A DNA stretch of 64,000 bases. Origin: Novosphingobium huizhouense. GTDB taxonomy: Bacteria > Pseudomonadota > Alphaproteobacteria > Sphingomonadales > Sphingomonadaceae. Both the position numbers and the translations under genes were made by a program. The notes beneath the pieces were generated by a model, which ran no database searches, was not told the DNA's origin, and saw nothing but the letters and a program-made list of their open reading frames with translations. Positions 43,464 through 54,646 of the stretch are shown here, one piece after another (position 1 is the stretch's first letter; the number at the start of each line of letters is the position of its first letter). The stretch spans positions 52,264 through 116,263 of the forward strand of contig NZ_JAILXZ010000006.1 in the NCBI RefSeq assembly GCF_020179475.1, written 5' to 3'.

Positions 43464-45092
43464 TTGGCGAGCGCGCGGACGAGACTCGAGGGCGACTGGG
43501 ACAATATCGTGGTCGGCGCAGGCTCGGCCGGATGCGTCGTCGCCAACCGCCTGTCCGCCGATCCCGGCACGCGCGTGCTGCTGCTCGAGGCGGGCGGGCG
43601 CGACGACTGGATCTGGTTCCACATTCCCGTCGGCTACCTGTTCGCGATCGGCAATCCGCGCGCCGACTGGATGTTCGAAACCGAAGCCGAACCCGGCCTC
43701 AACGGCCGCGCGCTCAAGTATCCGCGCGGCAAGGTGATCGGCGGCTGCTCGGCGATCAACGCGATGATCTCGATGCGCGGGCAGGCGGCCGACTACGACC
43801 ACTGGCGCCAGCTGGGCCTCGAAGGCTGGAGCTGGGCCGACGTCGCGCCGGTGTTCCGCCGCTTGGACGACCACTTCCTCGGCGATGGAGAACACCATGC
43901 AACCGGCGGCGAATGGCGGGTCGAACCGCCGCGCGTGCGCTGGGCCGTGCTCGATGCCGTGGCCCGCGCGGCGAACGCGATGGGCGTCGCTTCGGTGCCC
44001 GATTTCAACACCGGCGACAACGAAGGCGTCGGCTATTTCCATGTGAACCAGAAGCGCGGGGTGCGCTGGTCGGCGGCGACGGCGTTCCTCAAGCCGGTGC
44101 TGGGGCGGCCCAACCTGCGGCTCGAAACCGGGGTGCTGGTCGACCGCGTGGTGATCGAACAAGGCCGCGCCGCCGGCATCCGCTATCGCCGCGACGGCGA
44201 GGTGGTGGAGGCGCGCTGCCGGGGCGAAGTGATCCTGTGTGCAGGCGCGGTGGCGAGCCCGCTGATCCTGCAACGCTCCGGCGTCGGCCCGGCGGCGGAG
44301 CTGGCGCGCCACGGCATCGCCCCTCTGCTCGACCGGCCGGGCGTCGGCGGCAACCTGCAGGACCATCTGCAGCAGCGCGCGATCTACACCGTGGCGGGGG
44401 TGCGCACGCTCAACGAAACCTACTGGAACCTCGCCCGCCGGGCGTGGATGGGGGTGGAATACGCGCTGTTCCGCAGCGGGCCGCTGACGATGGCGCCTTC
44501 GCAGCTCGGCCTGTTCACCCGCTCATCGCCCGAACACGAGCGCGCCAACATCCAGTTCCACGTCCAGCCGCTGTCGCTCGACAAGTTCGGCGATCCGCTG
44601 CACCGCTTCCCCGCGATCACCGTGTCGGCCTGCAACCTGCGGCCCACCTCGCGCGGGGTGGTGCGGCTGCGCTCGGCCGATCCGGCGGACAAGCCGGTGA
44701 TCGCGCCCAATTACCTGGCGACCGAGGAAGACCGCCGTGTCGCCGCCGACGCCATCCGCGTCACCCGGCGGCTGATGGGACAGAAGCCGCTCGCCCCCTA
44801 TCGCCCGGCCGAATGGCTGCCCGGCCCCACCGTCGGCGACGACGAGGCCGCCCTGGCCAAGGCCGCCGGCGACATCGGCACGACGATCTTCCACCCCGTC
44901 GGCACCGCCAGGATGGGCCGGACCGACGATCCTGCCGCGGTGGTCGACGCCCGGCTGCGCGTGATCGGCATCGCGGGCTTGCGCGTCATCGATGCCTCGG
45001 TCATGCCGACGATAACTTCGGGAAACACCAATACCCCGACCGTGATGATCGGCGAAAAGGGCGCGCAGATGGTGCTCGCCGACCGCAGATAA
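43464..45092 (+). CDS. GMC-family FAD oxidoreductase (choline-dehydrogenase-like), TTG start
   Basis: A 542-residue flavoenzyme with the FAD motif DNIVVGAGSAGCVVANRLSADP, LLLEAGGRDDW, the GMC signature around PRGKVIGGCSAINAMISMRG, and the second signature GAVASPLILQRSGVGP. The catalytic His and Asn are in FHPVGTARMG and SGNTNTPTVMIGEKGAQMVL. I start at TTG 43464 because AAGGGAG lies 5 bases upstream and gives the usual N-terminal length; GTG at 43401 lacks a site. It probably oxidises an alcohol; substrate unknown. It is 18 bases before the AcuI-type gene. Confidence 0.9.
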   Translation: MASARTRLEGDWDNIVVGAGSAGCVVANRLSADPGTRVLLLEAGGRDDWIWFHIPVGYLFAIGNPRADWMFETEAEPGLNGRALKYPRGKVIGGCSAINAMISMRGQAADYDHWRQLGLEGWSWADVAPVFRRLDDHFLGDGEHHATGGEWRVEPPRVRWAVLDAVARAANAMGVASVPDFNTGDNEGVGYFHVNQKRGVRWSAATAFLKPVLGRPNLRLETGVLVDRVVIEQGRAAGIRYRRDGEVVEARCRGEVILCAGAVASPLILQRSGVGPAAELARHGIAPLLDRPGVGGNLQDHLQQRAIYTVAGVRTLNETYWNLARRAWMGVEYALFRSGPLTMAPSQLGLFTRSSPEHERANIQFHVQPLSLDKFGDPLHRFPAITVSACNLRPTSRGVVRLRSADPADKPVIAPNYLATEEDRRVAADAIRVTRRLMGQKPLAPYRPAEWLPGPTVGDDEAALAKAAGDIGTTIFHPVGTARMGRTDDPAAVVDARLRVIGIAGLRVIDASVMPTITSGNTNTPTVMIGEKGAQMVLADRR

Positions 45093-45110
45093 CCCGAGAG
45101 GACAGCGACG

Positions 45111-46088
45111 ATGAAGGCGATCGTGATCGACAAGAGCGAAGGCGGGCAGACCGTCGCGCTCAAGGACTTCCCCGAAGGCGAGCTGATGGACGGCGAAGTC
45201 ACCGTGCGCATCAGCCATTCGACGATCAACTACAAGGACGGCTTGGCGCTCACCGGCGCCGCGCCGATCGTCCGGCGCTTTCCGATGATCCCCGGCATCG
45301 ACTTTGCCGGCGTGGTCGAAAGCTCGTCGAACGCAGACTACAAGCCGGGCGATGCGGTGCTGCTCAACGGCTGGGGCACCAGCGAGACGCACCTTGGCGG
45401 CTATGCCGAAAAGAGCCGCGTGCCAGCGCACATGCTGGTGCCGCTACCGGAGGGCCTGACCGCGCGCCAGGCGATGGCGATCGGCACGGCGGGCTATACC
45501 GCGATGCTTTCGGTCATGGCGATCGACGCTGCGGGCGTGACGCCGGAGCATGGGCCGGTGGTGGTGACGGGCGCCGCGGGCGGTGTCGGCTCGGTCGCGA
45601 TCGCGCTGCTCGCTCGCGCCGGCTGGCACGTGATCGCCTCGACCGGGCGGACGGAGGAAGCGGACTATCTGAAGGGCCTCGGCGCTGCCGAAGTGATCCA
45701 CCGCGACGAACTGTCGGGGAGCCCCAAGCCGATCGCGGGCGAACGCTGGGCGGCGGCGGTCGATTCGGTCGGCTCGAACACGCTCGCCAACGTGCTCGCG
45801 CAGACCAAGTACGACGGCGCGGTGACGTCCTGCGGCCTTGCCCAGGGCATGGACCTGCCCGCCTCGGTCGCGCCGTTCATCCTGCGCGGGGTGAAGCTGC
45901 TCGGCATCGAATCGGTCCACTGCCCGCGCCCGCGCAGGCTCGAGGCCTGGCGGCGGCTGGCGAGCGAACTCGACCTCGACAAGCTCGAGGCGATGATCAC
46001 CACCGTGCCGCTCGAGGGCGTGATCGAGCTCGGCCCGCAGATCCTTGCCGGCAAGGTGCGCGGCCGCGTGGTGGTCGAGATCGGCTGA
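45111..46088 (+). CDS. acuI: MDR-family reductase (acrylyl-CoA reductase AcuI/YhdH type)
   Basis: A 325-residue NADPH-dependent medium-chain reductase without catalytic zinc. YhdH/AcuI features are HSTINYKDGLALTG, FPMIPGIDFAGVVESS, VLLNGWGTSETHLGGYAEKSRVPA, the NADP motif VTGAAGGVGSVAI, and ILRGVKLLGIESVHCPRPRR. AcuI turns acryloyl-CoA to propionyl-CoA. It sits beside prpE (convergent), which suggests a propionate link. Exact substrate is inferred from the family. Confidence 0.88.
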   Translation: MKAIVIDKSEGGQTVALKDFPEGELMDGEVTVRISHSTINYKDGLALTGAAPIVRRFPMIPGIDFAGVVESSSNADYKPGDAVLLNGWGTSETHLGGYAEKSRVPAHMLVPLPEGLTARQAMAIGTAGYTAMLSVMAIDAAGVTPEHGPVVVTGAAGGVGSVAIALLARAGWHVIASTGRTEEADYLKGLGAAEVIHRDELSGSPKPIAGERWAAAVDSVGSNTLANVLAQTKYDGAVTSCGLAQGMDLPASVAPFILRGVKLLGIESVHCPRPRRLEAWRRLASELDLDKLEAMITTVPLEGVIELGPQILAGKVRGRVVVEIG

Positions 46089-46124
46089 GAACGGCGGCCT
46101 CGCGCCGCCCGCGCCCTGCGCCGG

Positions 46125-48011
46125 TCAGACCTCGGCGTGGGCGCGGACGCGGGCCAGCAGCATCGCCGGCACCGCCGGATCGTCGATGGTGGGCGGCGTC
46201 GCCACCTCCTCGCCGTTGACGATCTTGCGCAGCAGGTTGCGCAGCGTCTTGCCCGAGCGCGTCTTGGGCAGCGCGGGGACGACATAGGCGGTCTTCAATG
46301 CCGCGACGGCGCCGAGTTCGCTGCGGACAGCCCGGATCACCGCATCGTGGAGCGCCTGTTCGCTTCCCGCCCCGGCGCGGGGCACGACGAAGGCGACCGG
46401 GATCATCCCCTTGATCGAATCGTCCGCCCCGATCACCGCGCATTCGGCGACGCCGTCGACGGCGGCGACGATCTGCTCCATCTGTCCGGTCGAGAGGCGA
46501 TGCCCGGCGACGTTGATGATGTCGTCGGTGCGGCCCATGATGTGGACGAAGCCGTCCTCGTCGATGAAGCCGGCGTCGCCGGTTTCGTACCAGCCGGGGA
46601 AGGTGGCGAAGTTCTTCGCGAACCCGGCATGGTTGTTCCACAGCGTGCGGAACACGCCGGGCGGCAGGGGACTGCGCAAGACCACCGCGCCGCTCTGCCC
46701 GGTGGGCACCGGATGCCCGCCTTCGTCGAGGATCGCGAATTCATAGCCGGGCACCGGAAAGCCCGCGCTGCCGCGCTTGCGGCGCAAGTCGCCGAGCGCG
46801 ACGCAGGAGGCGAGCGCGGGCCAGCCGAGTTCGGTCTGCCACCAGTGGTCGATCACCGGCAGGCCCGACTTGTCCTCGAGCCAGCCGATGGTGTCGGGAT
46901 CGGCGCGCTCGCCGGCAAGGAAGATCGCCTGGCACTGGCCGGTGCCGATCTCGTTGAGGAAGGTGGCGTCCGGGTCCTCCTTGCGCACCGCGCGGATCGC
47001 GGTGGGGGCGGTGAAGAAGGTCTTCACGCCGTGGCGCGCGATGGTGCGCCAGAAGGTGCCGGGATCGGGCGTGCCGACCGGCTTGCCTTCGAACAGGACG
47101 GTGGCCGCGCCGACCAGCAGCGGCGCATAGACGATGTAGCTGTGCCCGACGACCCAGCCGACGTCGCTCGCGGCCCAGAACACATCGCCCGCGCCGATGC
47201 CGTAGATGTTGGCCATCGACCAGGCGAGCGCGACGGCGTGGCCGCCGTTGTCGCGCACCACGCCCTTGGGCGTGCCGGTGGTGCCCGAGGTGTAGAGCAC
47301 GTAGAGCGGATCGGCGGAGGCGACCTCGACCGGGGCCGGCGCGGGATCGCCGGCAGTGGCGGCGCGCAGGGTGTCCCAATCGAGATCGCGGAGGGAGGAA
47401 AGCTCTGCCACGGGGCCTGTATCGCGCTGATGGAGCACGACGTGGTCGACCGCGTGGGCGGCGAGGCGCAGGGCTTCGTCGACCAGCGGCTTGTAGGCGA
47501 TCGTCCGCGCGCCCTCGATCCCGCAGCTGGCGGTAAGGACGAGGCGGGGCGCGGCATCGTCGATGCGCTTGGCGAGTTCGAGGGGCGCGAAGCCACCGAA
47601 CACGACCGAATGGATCGCGCCCAACCGCGCGCAGGCAAGCATGGCGAAGACCGTCTGCGGGATCATCGGCATGTAGAGCACGACGCGATCGCCCCTGGCC
47701 AGCCCAAGCGAAGCCAGCATCGCGGCGACGCGGCCGACTTCTTCGAGCAGCTCGGCATAGCTGTAGGCGCGGACGGTGCCGGTGACCGGGCTGTCGTAGA
47801 TCAGCGCGGTTGCCTCGCCGCGCCCCGCCGCGACATGGCGGTCGACGCAGTTGGCGCAAGTGTTGAGCGAGGCGCCGGGATACCAGCCCTGCGCTTCATC
47901 GAAAGAGCGCGCAGGCGGAGTGATCCACTCCACGCTGCGCGCCGCCTGCGACCAGAAGTGCTCCGGCTGGTCGATGCTGTCGCGCCAGGCCTGTTCGTAG
48001 GCTTCGCTCAT
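46125..48011 (-). CDS. prpE: Propionyl-CoA synthetase
   Basis: Activates propionate with ATP and CoA. In 628 residues it has the acyl-adenylate P-loop YTSGTTGTPKGVVRDNGGHAVAL, the DWWQTE-like IDHWWQTELGWPA, YETGDAGFIDEDGF, GRTDDIINVAGHRLSTGQMEQI, and the acetylatable Lys in TRSGKTLRNLLRKI. The divergence from acsA and the RDNGGHAV variant fit PrpE. The start at 48011 has AGGGACAGG upstream. It lies downstream of the MHS carrier, with a perfect hairpin between. Confidence 0.92.
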   Translation of the reverse strand: MSEAYEQAWRDSIDQPEHFWSQAARSVEWITPPARSFDEAQGWYPGASLNTCANCVDRHVAAGRGEATALIYDSPVTGTVRAYSYAELLEEVGRVAAMLASLGLARGDRVVLYMPMIPQTVFAMLACARLGAIHSVVFGGFAPLELAKRIDDAAPRLVLTASCGIEGARTIAYKPLVDEALRLAAHAVDHVVLHQRDTGPVAELSSLRDLDWDTLRAATAGDPAPAPVEVASADPLYVLYTSGTTGTPKGVVRDNGGHAVALAWSMANIYGIGAGDVFWAASDVGWVVGHSYIVYAPLLVGAATVLFEGKPVGTPDPGTFWRTIARHGVKTFFTAPTAIRAVRKEDPDATFLNEIGTGQCQAIFLAGERADPDTIGWLEDKSGLPVIDHWWQTELGWPALASCVALGDLRRKRGSAGFPVPGYEFAILDEGGHPVPTGQSGAVVLRSPLPPGVFRTLWNNHAGFAKNFATFPGWYETGDAGFIDEDGFVHIMGRTDDIINVAGHRLSTGQMEQIVAAVDGVAECAVIGADDSIKGMIPVAFVVPRAGAGSEQALHDAVIRAVRSELGAVAALKTAYVVPALPKTRSGKTLRNLLRKIVNGEEVATPPTIDDPAVPAMLLARVRAHAEV

Positions 48012-48032
48012 GTCCTGTCCCTGCATTATGTG

Positions 48033-48071
48033 CTGGCGCCCGGTGTGCCGCGTGTGCGGGCCGGGCGCCAG
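48033..48071 (-). terminator. Intercistronic 11-bp hairpin between MHS carrier and prpE
   Basis: CTGGCGCCCGG (48033-48043) pairs perfectly with CCGGGCGCCAG (48061-48071) around a 17-base loop. There is no T-run, so it may attenuate or stabilise the mRNA rather than end it. It would tune prpE relative to the carrier and porin genes. Confidence 0.5.
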
Positions 48072-48085
48072 TTCGACTTTGGTCG

Positions 48086-49849
48086 TCAGTTGTCGATGCT
48101 GCGCTTGTAGGTTTCGGGCAGCACGACGAGGCCGATCACCACCGTCGCCGCGGCGACGACCACGGGGTACCAGAAGCCGTGGTAGATATCGCCGTTGGCC
48201 GCGACCATGGCAAAGCCGATGGCGGGCAGCAGGCCGCCGAGCCAGCCGTTGCCGATGTGATAGGGCAGCGACATCGACGAGTAGCGGATGCGGCTGGGGA
48301 ACAGTTCGACCAGCATCGCTGCGATCGGGCCGTAGACCATGGTCACCAGCAGCACGAGGTAGAACAGGAGCGCGACGACCAGCGGCTTGTTCATCCGTGC
48401 CGGGTCAGCCTTGGCGGGATAGCCGACCTTGGCGAGTTCACCGACCACGGCGGGCTTGGCTTCGACCGCGGGCTTGCCGGCGCTGGCAGGCGCGGCCTTC
48501 ACTTCGGGCGCGCCGACGACCTGCGCGGTGAAGGCGGCGATGGCCTTCTTGCGATCGTCGCCCGAAATCTTGGCCGGATCGGGAGCGACGATGGTGGTGC
48601 CGCCGATGGTGACCGAAGCGATGGTACCGGCAGGCGCGGCGACGTTTTCGTAGTTCACCGAGGCCTTGGCGAGGGCGTTCTTGACGATGTCGCAGCTGGT
48701 GCTGTCGAACTTGTTGGCGCCGACGGGATCGAACTGCGAGGAGCATTCGCCCGCGTAGGCGGTGACCTTGACCGGGGCATTGGCCTGCGCATGGGCGAGC
48801 GCGGGGTTGGCCGCTTCAGTCAGCGCGTGGAACACCGGGAACATGGTTGCCGCCGCAAGCGCCGCGCCGCCGAGAATGATCGGCTTGCGCCCGACCTTGT
48901 CCGACAGCCAGCCGAAGAACAGGAAGAAGGGCGTCGCCATGACGAGTGCGATGATCGTCAGCGTGTTGGCCTGGATGCCATCGACCTTGAGCATCTTTTC
49001 AAGGAAATACATCGCGTAGAGCTGGCCGGTGTACCACACCACGGCCTGGCCCATGATTGCGCCGAAGAAGGCGATGAGCACGATTCTGAGGTTCTTCCAC
49101 TCACCGAAAGCTTCGGTCAGCGGCGCCTTGGAAGCGGTGCCTTCGCTCTTCATCTTCTGGAAGACGGGGCTTTCGTGCAGCTTGAGGCGCAGCCACAGGC
49201 CGACACACAGGAACACGCCCGACAGCAGGTAGGGCACGCGCCAGCCCCAGGCCTTGAACGCGTCTTCGCCCACGCCCGTCACCGGCGAGCGCACGGTGAT
49301 GACGATCAGCAGCGCCATGGCAAGGCCGGCGGTGGCGGTGATCTGGATCCAGCTGGTGTAGAGCCCGCGCTTGTTGTTCGGCGCGTGTTCGGCGACGTAG
49401 GTCGCCGCGCCGCCGTATTCACCGCCCAGCGCCAGGCCCTGGAACATGCGCAGCACGACGAGCATGATGGGGGCGGCGACCCCGACCGTCTCGTAGGTCG
49501 GCAGGCAGCCGACGAGGAAGGTCGAGAGGCCCATGACCAGCAGGGTGATGATGAAGGTGTAGCGGCGGCCGAAGGTGTCGCCGATCTTGCCGAACACCAG
49601 CGCGCCGAAGGGGCGGACGATGAAGCCCGCCGCGAACACCAGCAGCGCCATGATGAACGAGGTGGTGGGGTTGAGCCCGGTAAGGAACTTGGCCGCGATG
49701 ATCGAGGTCAGCAGGCCGTAGAGGTAGAAATCGTACCATTCGAACACCGTGCCGAGCGAGGACGCGGTGATGATCAGCTTTTCGCTGTGGGTGGCCCGGT
49801 GGTGCCTAGGCAGGGCGCTGAAATCGTCAGCTATGTCGATTTGCGACAT
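48086..49849 (-). CDS. MHS-family major facilitator transporter with large extramembrane insert
   Basis: A 587-residue MFS protein of the metabolite:H+ symporter type. SLGTVFEWYDFYLYGLL, VRPFGALVFGKIGDTFGRRYTF and RMFQGLALGGEYGGAATYVAEHAP are MHS marks. About twelve helices are expected. An unusual insert of about 130 residues, near residues 370-500, lies between the DKVGRKPIILGG helix and the MNKPLVVALLFYLVLL helix. It is Ala/Pro/Lys-rich and has a Cys pair (GECSSQF and TSCDIV). It is downstream of the porin, upstream of prpE, and likely imports short-chain carboxylates. Confidence 0.9.
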   Translation of the reverse strand: MSQIDIADDFSALPRHHRATHSEKLIITASSLGTVFEWYDFYLYGLLTSIIAAKFLTGLNPTTSFIMALLVFAAGFIVRPFGALVFGKIGDTFGRRYTFIITLLVMGLSTFLVGCLPTYETVGVAAPIMLVVLRMFQGLALGGEYGGAATYVAEHAPNNKRGLYTSWIQITATAGLAMALLIVITVRSPVTGVGEDAFKAWGWRVPYLLSGVFLCVGLWLRLKLHESPVFQKMKSEGTASKAPLTEAFGEWKNLRIVLIAFFGAIMGQAVVWYTGQLYAMYFLEKMLKVDGIQANTLTIIALVMATPFFLFFGWLSDKVGRKPIILGGAALAAATMFPVFHALTEAANPALAHAQANAPVKVTAYAGECSSQFDPVGANKFDSTSCDIVKNALAKASVNYENVAAPAGTIASVTIGGTTIVAPDPAKISGDDRKKAIAAFTAQVVGAPEVKAAPASAGKPAVEAKPAVVGELAKVGYPAKADPARMNKPLVVALLFYLVLLVTMVYGPIAAMLVELFPSRIRYSSMSLPYHIGNGWLGGLLPAIGFAMVAANGDIYHGFWYPVVVAAATVVIGLVVLPETYKRSIDN

Positions 49850-49883
49850 GGGTTGGTCCTCTCCGTCGTTTGTCTTGTCTTTA

Positions 49884-51329
49884 TCAGAAGCCGTACTTGG
49901 CGGCGAATTCGACCCGGTCGAGCTTGCCGCTGCCGCCGTTCACCAGCGTGCGCTGGCCGTGGCGCAGTTCGACGCCGAGGTCGATGTTCCTGACCGGCGA
50001 CCAGAACAGGTTGCCGGCAAGGCTCCAGGCCTCGCGGTTGTAGGTGGCGATGCTGGCGGCCGCGATGTCGTCGGCGTAGCGGACGTGCTGGTAGCTGCCC
50101 ATCAGGTTGGCGCGCAGGCCGGCTGCGATGCCGAGCCGCAGCGCCGCCATCGCGGCGAAGGTCGAAACGCCGTGCAGCGTGCCGCTGGCGGGATCGAGCA
50201 CGGCGTCGGGCGCGAAGTTCACGCCGATGTAGCGGCTGGCGCCGTTGCCGTAGGTCGCCATGAAGCGCAGGTCGCTCACCCTATCGGTGCTCAGGTAGAG
50301 CTTGCCCGCGGCGCTGAGGCCCCAGCCGAAGCGGGTGTCCGAAAGCGCGCCGTTCTGGACGCGCAGCTGGCGGGCAAGGCCGGCCAGCGACAGTTCGCCG
50401 ATCTTGCCCGCATAGGCGAGGCGCGCGGTCGCATCGGGCAGGTGGTCGTCGCCGGTTTCGGTCAGCGCCGGGGCGCCGAGGCTGGCCGAGGCGGTTTCCG
50501 GATTTTCCGCCGCGAGGTGGAGCGTCAGCGCCTTCGACAGCGGTTGCGAATAGCGCACCAGCGGCTGGCGGACGAAGACGGTGCCTTCGGTGGTGCCGAC
50601 GTAGTCGGTGCTTTCGGGCAGCGCGCCGGTGTACTGGAAGGTGGTCCAGTCCTGGCCGAAGGTCCATTTGTCGACCTGCATCCACGCCCGGCGCAGCGCG
50701 AGGGTATAGCCGTTGGTGGTGCGCTGGTTGCCGCCGCCGGTGACATTGGCCGAGGTGTTGGGCGTGGTTTCGAAGTCGGTCTCGACATAGCCCTTCACCG
50801 CGTGCCCGGCGATGTCCGAGGCGAAGTTCAGCCACAGCCGGGTCTGGCGTGCGCTGAAGTCCTGATCGCGTGAGGCCGGCCCCTTCCCCACCGGGATCGA
50901 CTGCGGCAGCCAGAAATCGCGGCCTTGCGTGTTGTTGGCCATCTCGCCGCCCGAGAAGCGGCTGTTGGTGGCAACGAGCTTGAGATAGCCGCCGAGCCGG
51001 ACGGTGGTGTTGCCGTCGCGGAACCCTTCGGCGGGCGCGGCAGGCCGCGCTTCCAGCGTGGTGACGCGCTTTTCGACCGCCTCGGCCTTCGCGGTGGTCG
51101 CGGCGATCGCCTCGGCCTGCGCCTGCGCGGCGCCGGCCGCTTCGGCGCTCGCTGCCTGCTGCCGGCGCGCGGCCTCGAGATCGGCCCTGAGCGCGCTCAT
51201 CTCGCCTTCGAGCTTCGTAAGCCGCGCCTCGAGCTCGGCTTCGTGGGGGGTGCGCGCCTGCGCCAGCGCGGGCAACGCCAGCGCGCCAGTCAGCAAGAGC
51301 GCCCGCAGCGCTTGTCTTGGTGTGTTCAT
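49884..51329 (-). CDS. DcaP-like trimeric outer-membrane porin
   Basis: A 481-residue protein with a signal peptide ([15 protein letters not shown]). A coiled-coil of Ala/Glu/Arg heptads follows (about residues 27-95, [20 protein letters not shown] and on). Then comes a beta-barrel of DcaP type, starting [17 protein letters not shown] and ending [10 protein letters not shown] with C-terminal Phe. DcaP porins take up dicarboxylates or other small acids. It is first of the minus-strand operon with the MHS carrier and prpE and is divergent from acsA. Confidence 0.88.
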   Translation of the reverse strand: MNTPRQALRALLLTGALALPALAQARTPHEAELEARLTKLEGEMSALRADLEAARRQQAASAEAAGAAQAQAEAIAATTAKAEAVEKRVTTLEARPAAPAEGFRDGNTTVRLGGYLKLVATNSRFSGGEMANNTQGRDFWLPQSIPVGKGPASRDQDFSARQTRLWLNFASDIAGHAVKGYVETDFETTPNTSANVTGGGNQRTTNGYTLALRRAWMQVDKWTFGQDWTTFQYTGALPESTDYVGTTEGTVFVRQPLVRYSQPLSKALTLHLAAENPETASASLGAPALTETGDDHLPDATARLAYAGKIGELSLAGLARQLRVQNGALSDTRFGWGLSAAGKLYLSTDRVSDLRFMATYGNGASRYIGVNFAPDAVLDPASGTLHGVSTFAAMAALRLGIAAGLRANLMGSYQHVRYADDIAAASIATYNREAWSLAGNLFWSPVRNIDLGVELRHGQRTLVNGGSGKLDRVEFAAKYGF

Positions 51330-51514
51330 CGGCCCTCTCCTCAGGCGTCCGTCTTGCGGGACGCTTCGTTCGATCCGAGGCGAGTTTCGGTCCGGGAGGC
51401 CTTGGCAACCAGAGCGCGAATGGTCTTATATCTACGACCAAGGTCTATCCGCGCAGCGTCGCCGGGCTGCGGTATCAGCAGCCCAAACGCAATAACGAGA
51501 GGAGTCCCAAGTCG
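51330..51514. promoter_or_regulatory. Divergent porin/acsA control region with GACC-AA-GGTC palindrome
   Basis: A spacer of 185 bases between divergent genes. GACC-AA-GGTC (51436-51445), within CTACGACCAAGGTCTATCC, is a perfect inverted repeat. TTGGCA (51402-51407) and TATATC (51427-51432) can serve as -35/-10 for acsA with a 19-base spacer. GAGAGGAG precedes the acsA ATG. It is a candidate target of the neighbouring two-component system; binding is inferred. Confidence 0.5.
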
Positions 51515-53464
<1,950 letters not shown>

Positions 53465-53498
53465 TCCCGCAAGCCGGCCAACGCCCCAGGGTTCGCCT

Positions 53499-53533
53499 GC
53501 CCCCGCGCGCCGCAGCCTCCGGCGCGTGGGGGC
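53499..53533. terminator. GC-rich 14-bp hairpin after acsA
   Basis: GCCCCCGCGCGCCG (53499-53512) pairs with CGGCGCGTGGGGGC (53520-53533), with one G-T pair and a 7-base loop. There is no clear T-run. Placed 35 bases after the acsA stop, it likely ends or stabilises that mRNA. Confidence 0.6.
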
Positions 53534-53626
53534 GATCCCTCCGAAATTGAGCAGGTTCGGATTTGCATCGCCCCGCAAGCCCGTAGGATCGCGCGCCAAA
53601 TAAAGGTGTCGCTTTGGGGAGCGGCT

Positions 53627-54568
53627 ATGAAACTGCAGCGTAGCCCGAGCGACCTGTTCGACCTTGCCGGCGAAACCGGACTTTCGACCGAATTGCTGCG
53701 CCTGTGGCAGGCGCACGTCGGCTTTCCCCTGCCCGAGCGGACCGAGCAGGGCGAGGCCTACTTTCCCGACTGGCAGGTCCGCCGCCTCAAGATCATTCGC
53801 CGCCTGATCGCGCTGGGCGAGCCGCCCGCCCGGCTGCACGAGCTGGACGAGGAGGAGCTGGCCGCGCTGCTCGACTATCGCTCGCGCGTCCACGATGCCC
53901 CGCCCGCTGCGCCCGCGACGACGCGGATCGAAGACTACATCCACATGCTCGCCTCGAATGCGTTCGACGATGTCGAGGCGGCGATGCAGGGCCACGTGAT
54001 CGAGCAGGGGCTCGAAGACTTCGTGCTCACCGTGGCCGCGCCGCTCGGCGTCGCGGTCGGTCGCGCCTGGGAACGCGGCGTGCTTACCATCGGGCAGGAG
54101 CACATCTTCTCGGACCTTTTGATGCGCACCTTGCGCGCCTGTTCGAGCACGCTGTTCCAGCCGGTCAGGCTGGTCCAGGCCAAGCCGCTGGTGCTGCTCT
54201 GCACGCCGCCGGGCGAAGTCCACGTGCTCGGCCTCGCGATGGTCGAGACGCTGCTGCTGCTGCAGGACTGCCGCCCGCTCCACCTCGGCGCGGGCCTGCC
54301 GACCGACGAGATCGCGCGCACCGCGCAAGGCGTCGGGGCCGACATCGTGGCGATCTCGGTCTCGGCCGCATATCATCCCGGGCGCGCCGTCGAGGTGCTC
54401 GCCGAGCTTGCCGCGACCCTGCCGGGACCGATGGAGATCTGGGCCGGCGGGGGCAGCAGCGGCCTGTGTCAGCCCCTGCCCGCGCGGGTGCGCACCTTTA
54501 CCGCGCTCGATGCGATCGCCCCGGCGGTGGAAGCCTGGCGGCGCAGCCACACGCCCCACTTCGGATAG
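53627..54568 (+). CDS. MerR-type regulator with B12-binding domains (CarH/LitR-like)
   Basis: A 313-residue regulator. Residues 10-75 are a MerR winged helix (SDLFDLAGETGLSTELLRLWQ, QGEAYFPDWQVRRLKIIRRLI). A helical cobalamin-cap domain is at about 100-180 with W148-x9-E158-H159 (RAWERGVLTIGQEHIFSD). A Rossmann B12 domain is at about 185-310 with E197-V-H199-V-L-G202, SVSAAYHPG and IWAGGGSSG. This set is that of CarH/LitR photoreceptors, which release DNA in light through adenosylcobalamin. The residue after the Trp is Glu149, not the His that CarH uses to trap cobalt. GGGGAG lies before ATG 53627. Confidence 0.85.
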   Translation: MKLQRSPSDLFDLAGETGLSTELLRLWQAHVGFPLPERTEQGEAYFPDWQVRRLKIIRRLIALGEPPARLHELDEEELAALLDYRSRVHDAPPAAPATTRIEDYIHMLASNAFDDVEAAMQGHVIEQGLEDFVLTVAAPLGVAVGRAWERGVLTIGQEHIFSDLLMRTLRACSSTLFQPVRLVQAKPLVLLCTPPGEVHVLGLAMVETLLLLQDCRPLHLGAGLPTDEIARTAQGVGADIVAISVSAAYHPGRAVEVLAELAATLPGPMEIWAGGGSSGLCQPLPARVRTFTALDAIAPAVEAWRRSHTPHFG

Positions 54569-54646
54569 AGCTTTCCCCCGCCCGCGCAGGTGGTTAAGCT
54601 GGCTTCGCGCGTCGCCTGCCGGCGCGCAGGGGGAGAGCACGAGACC

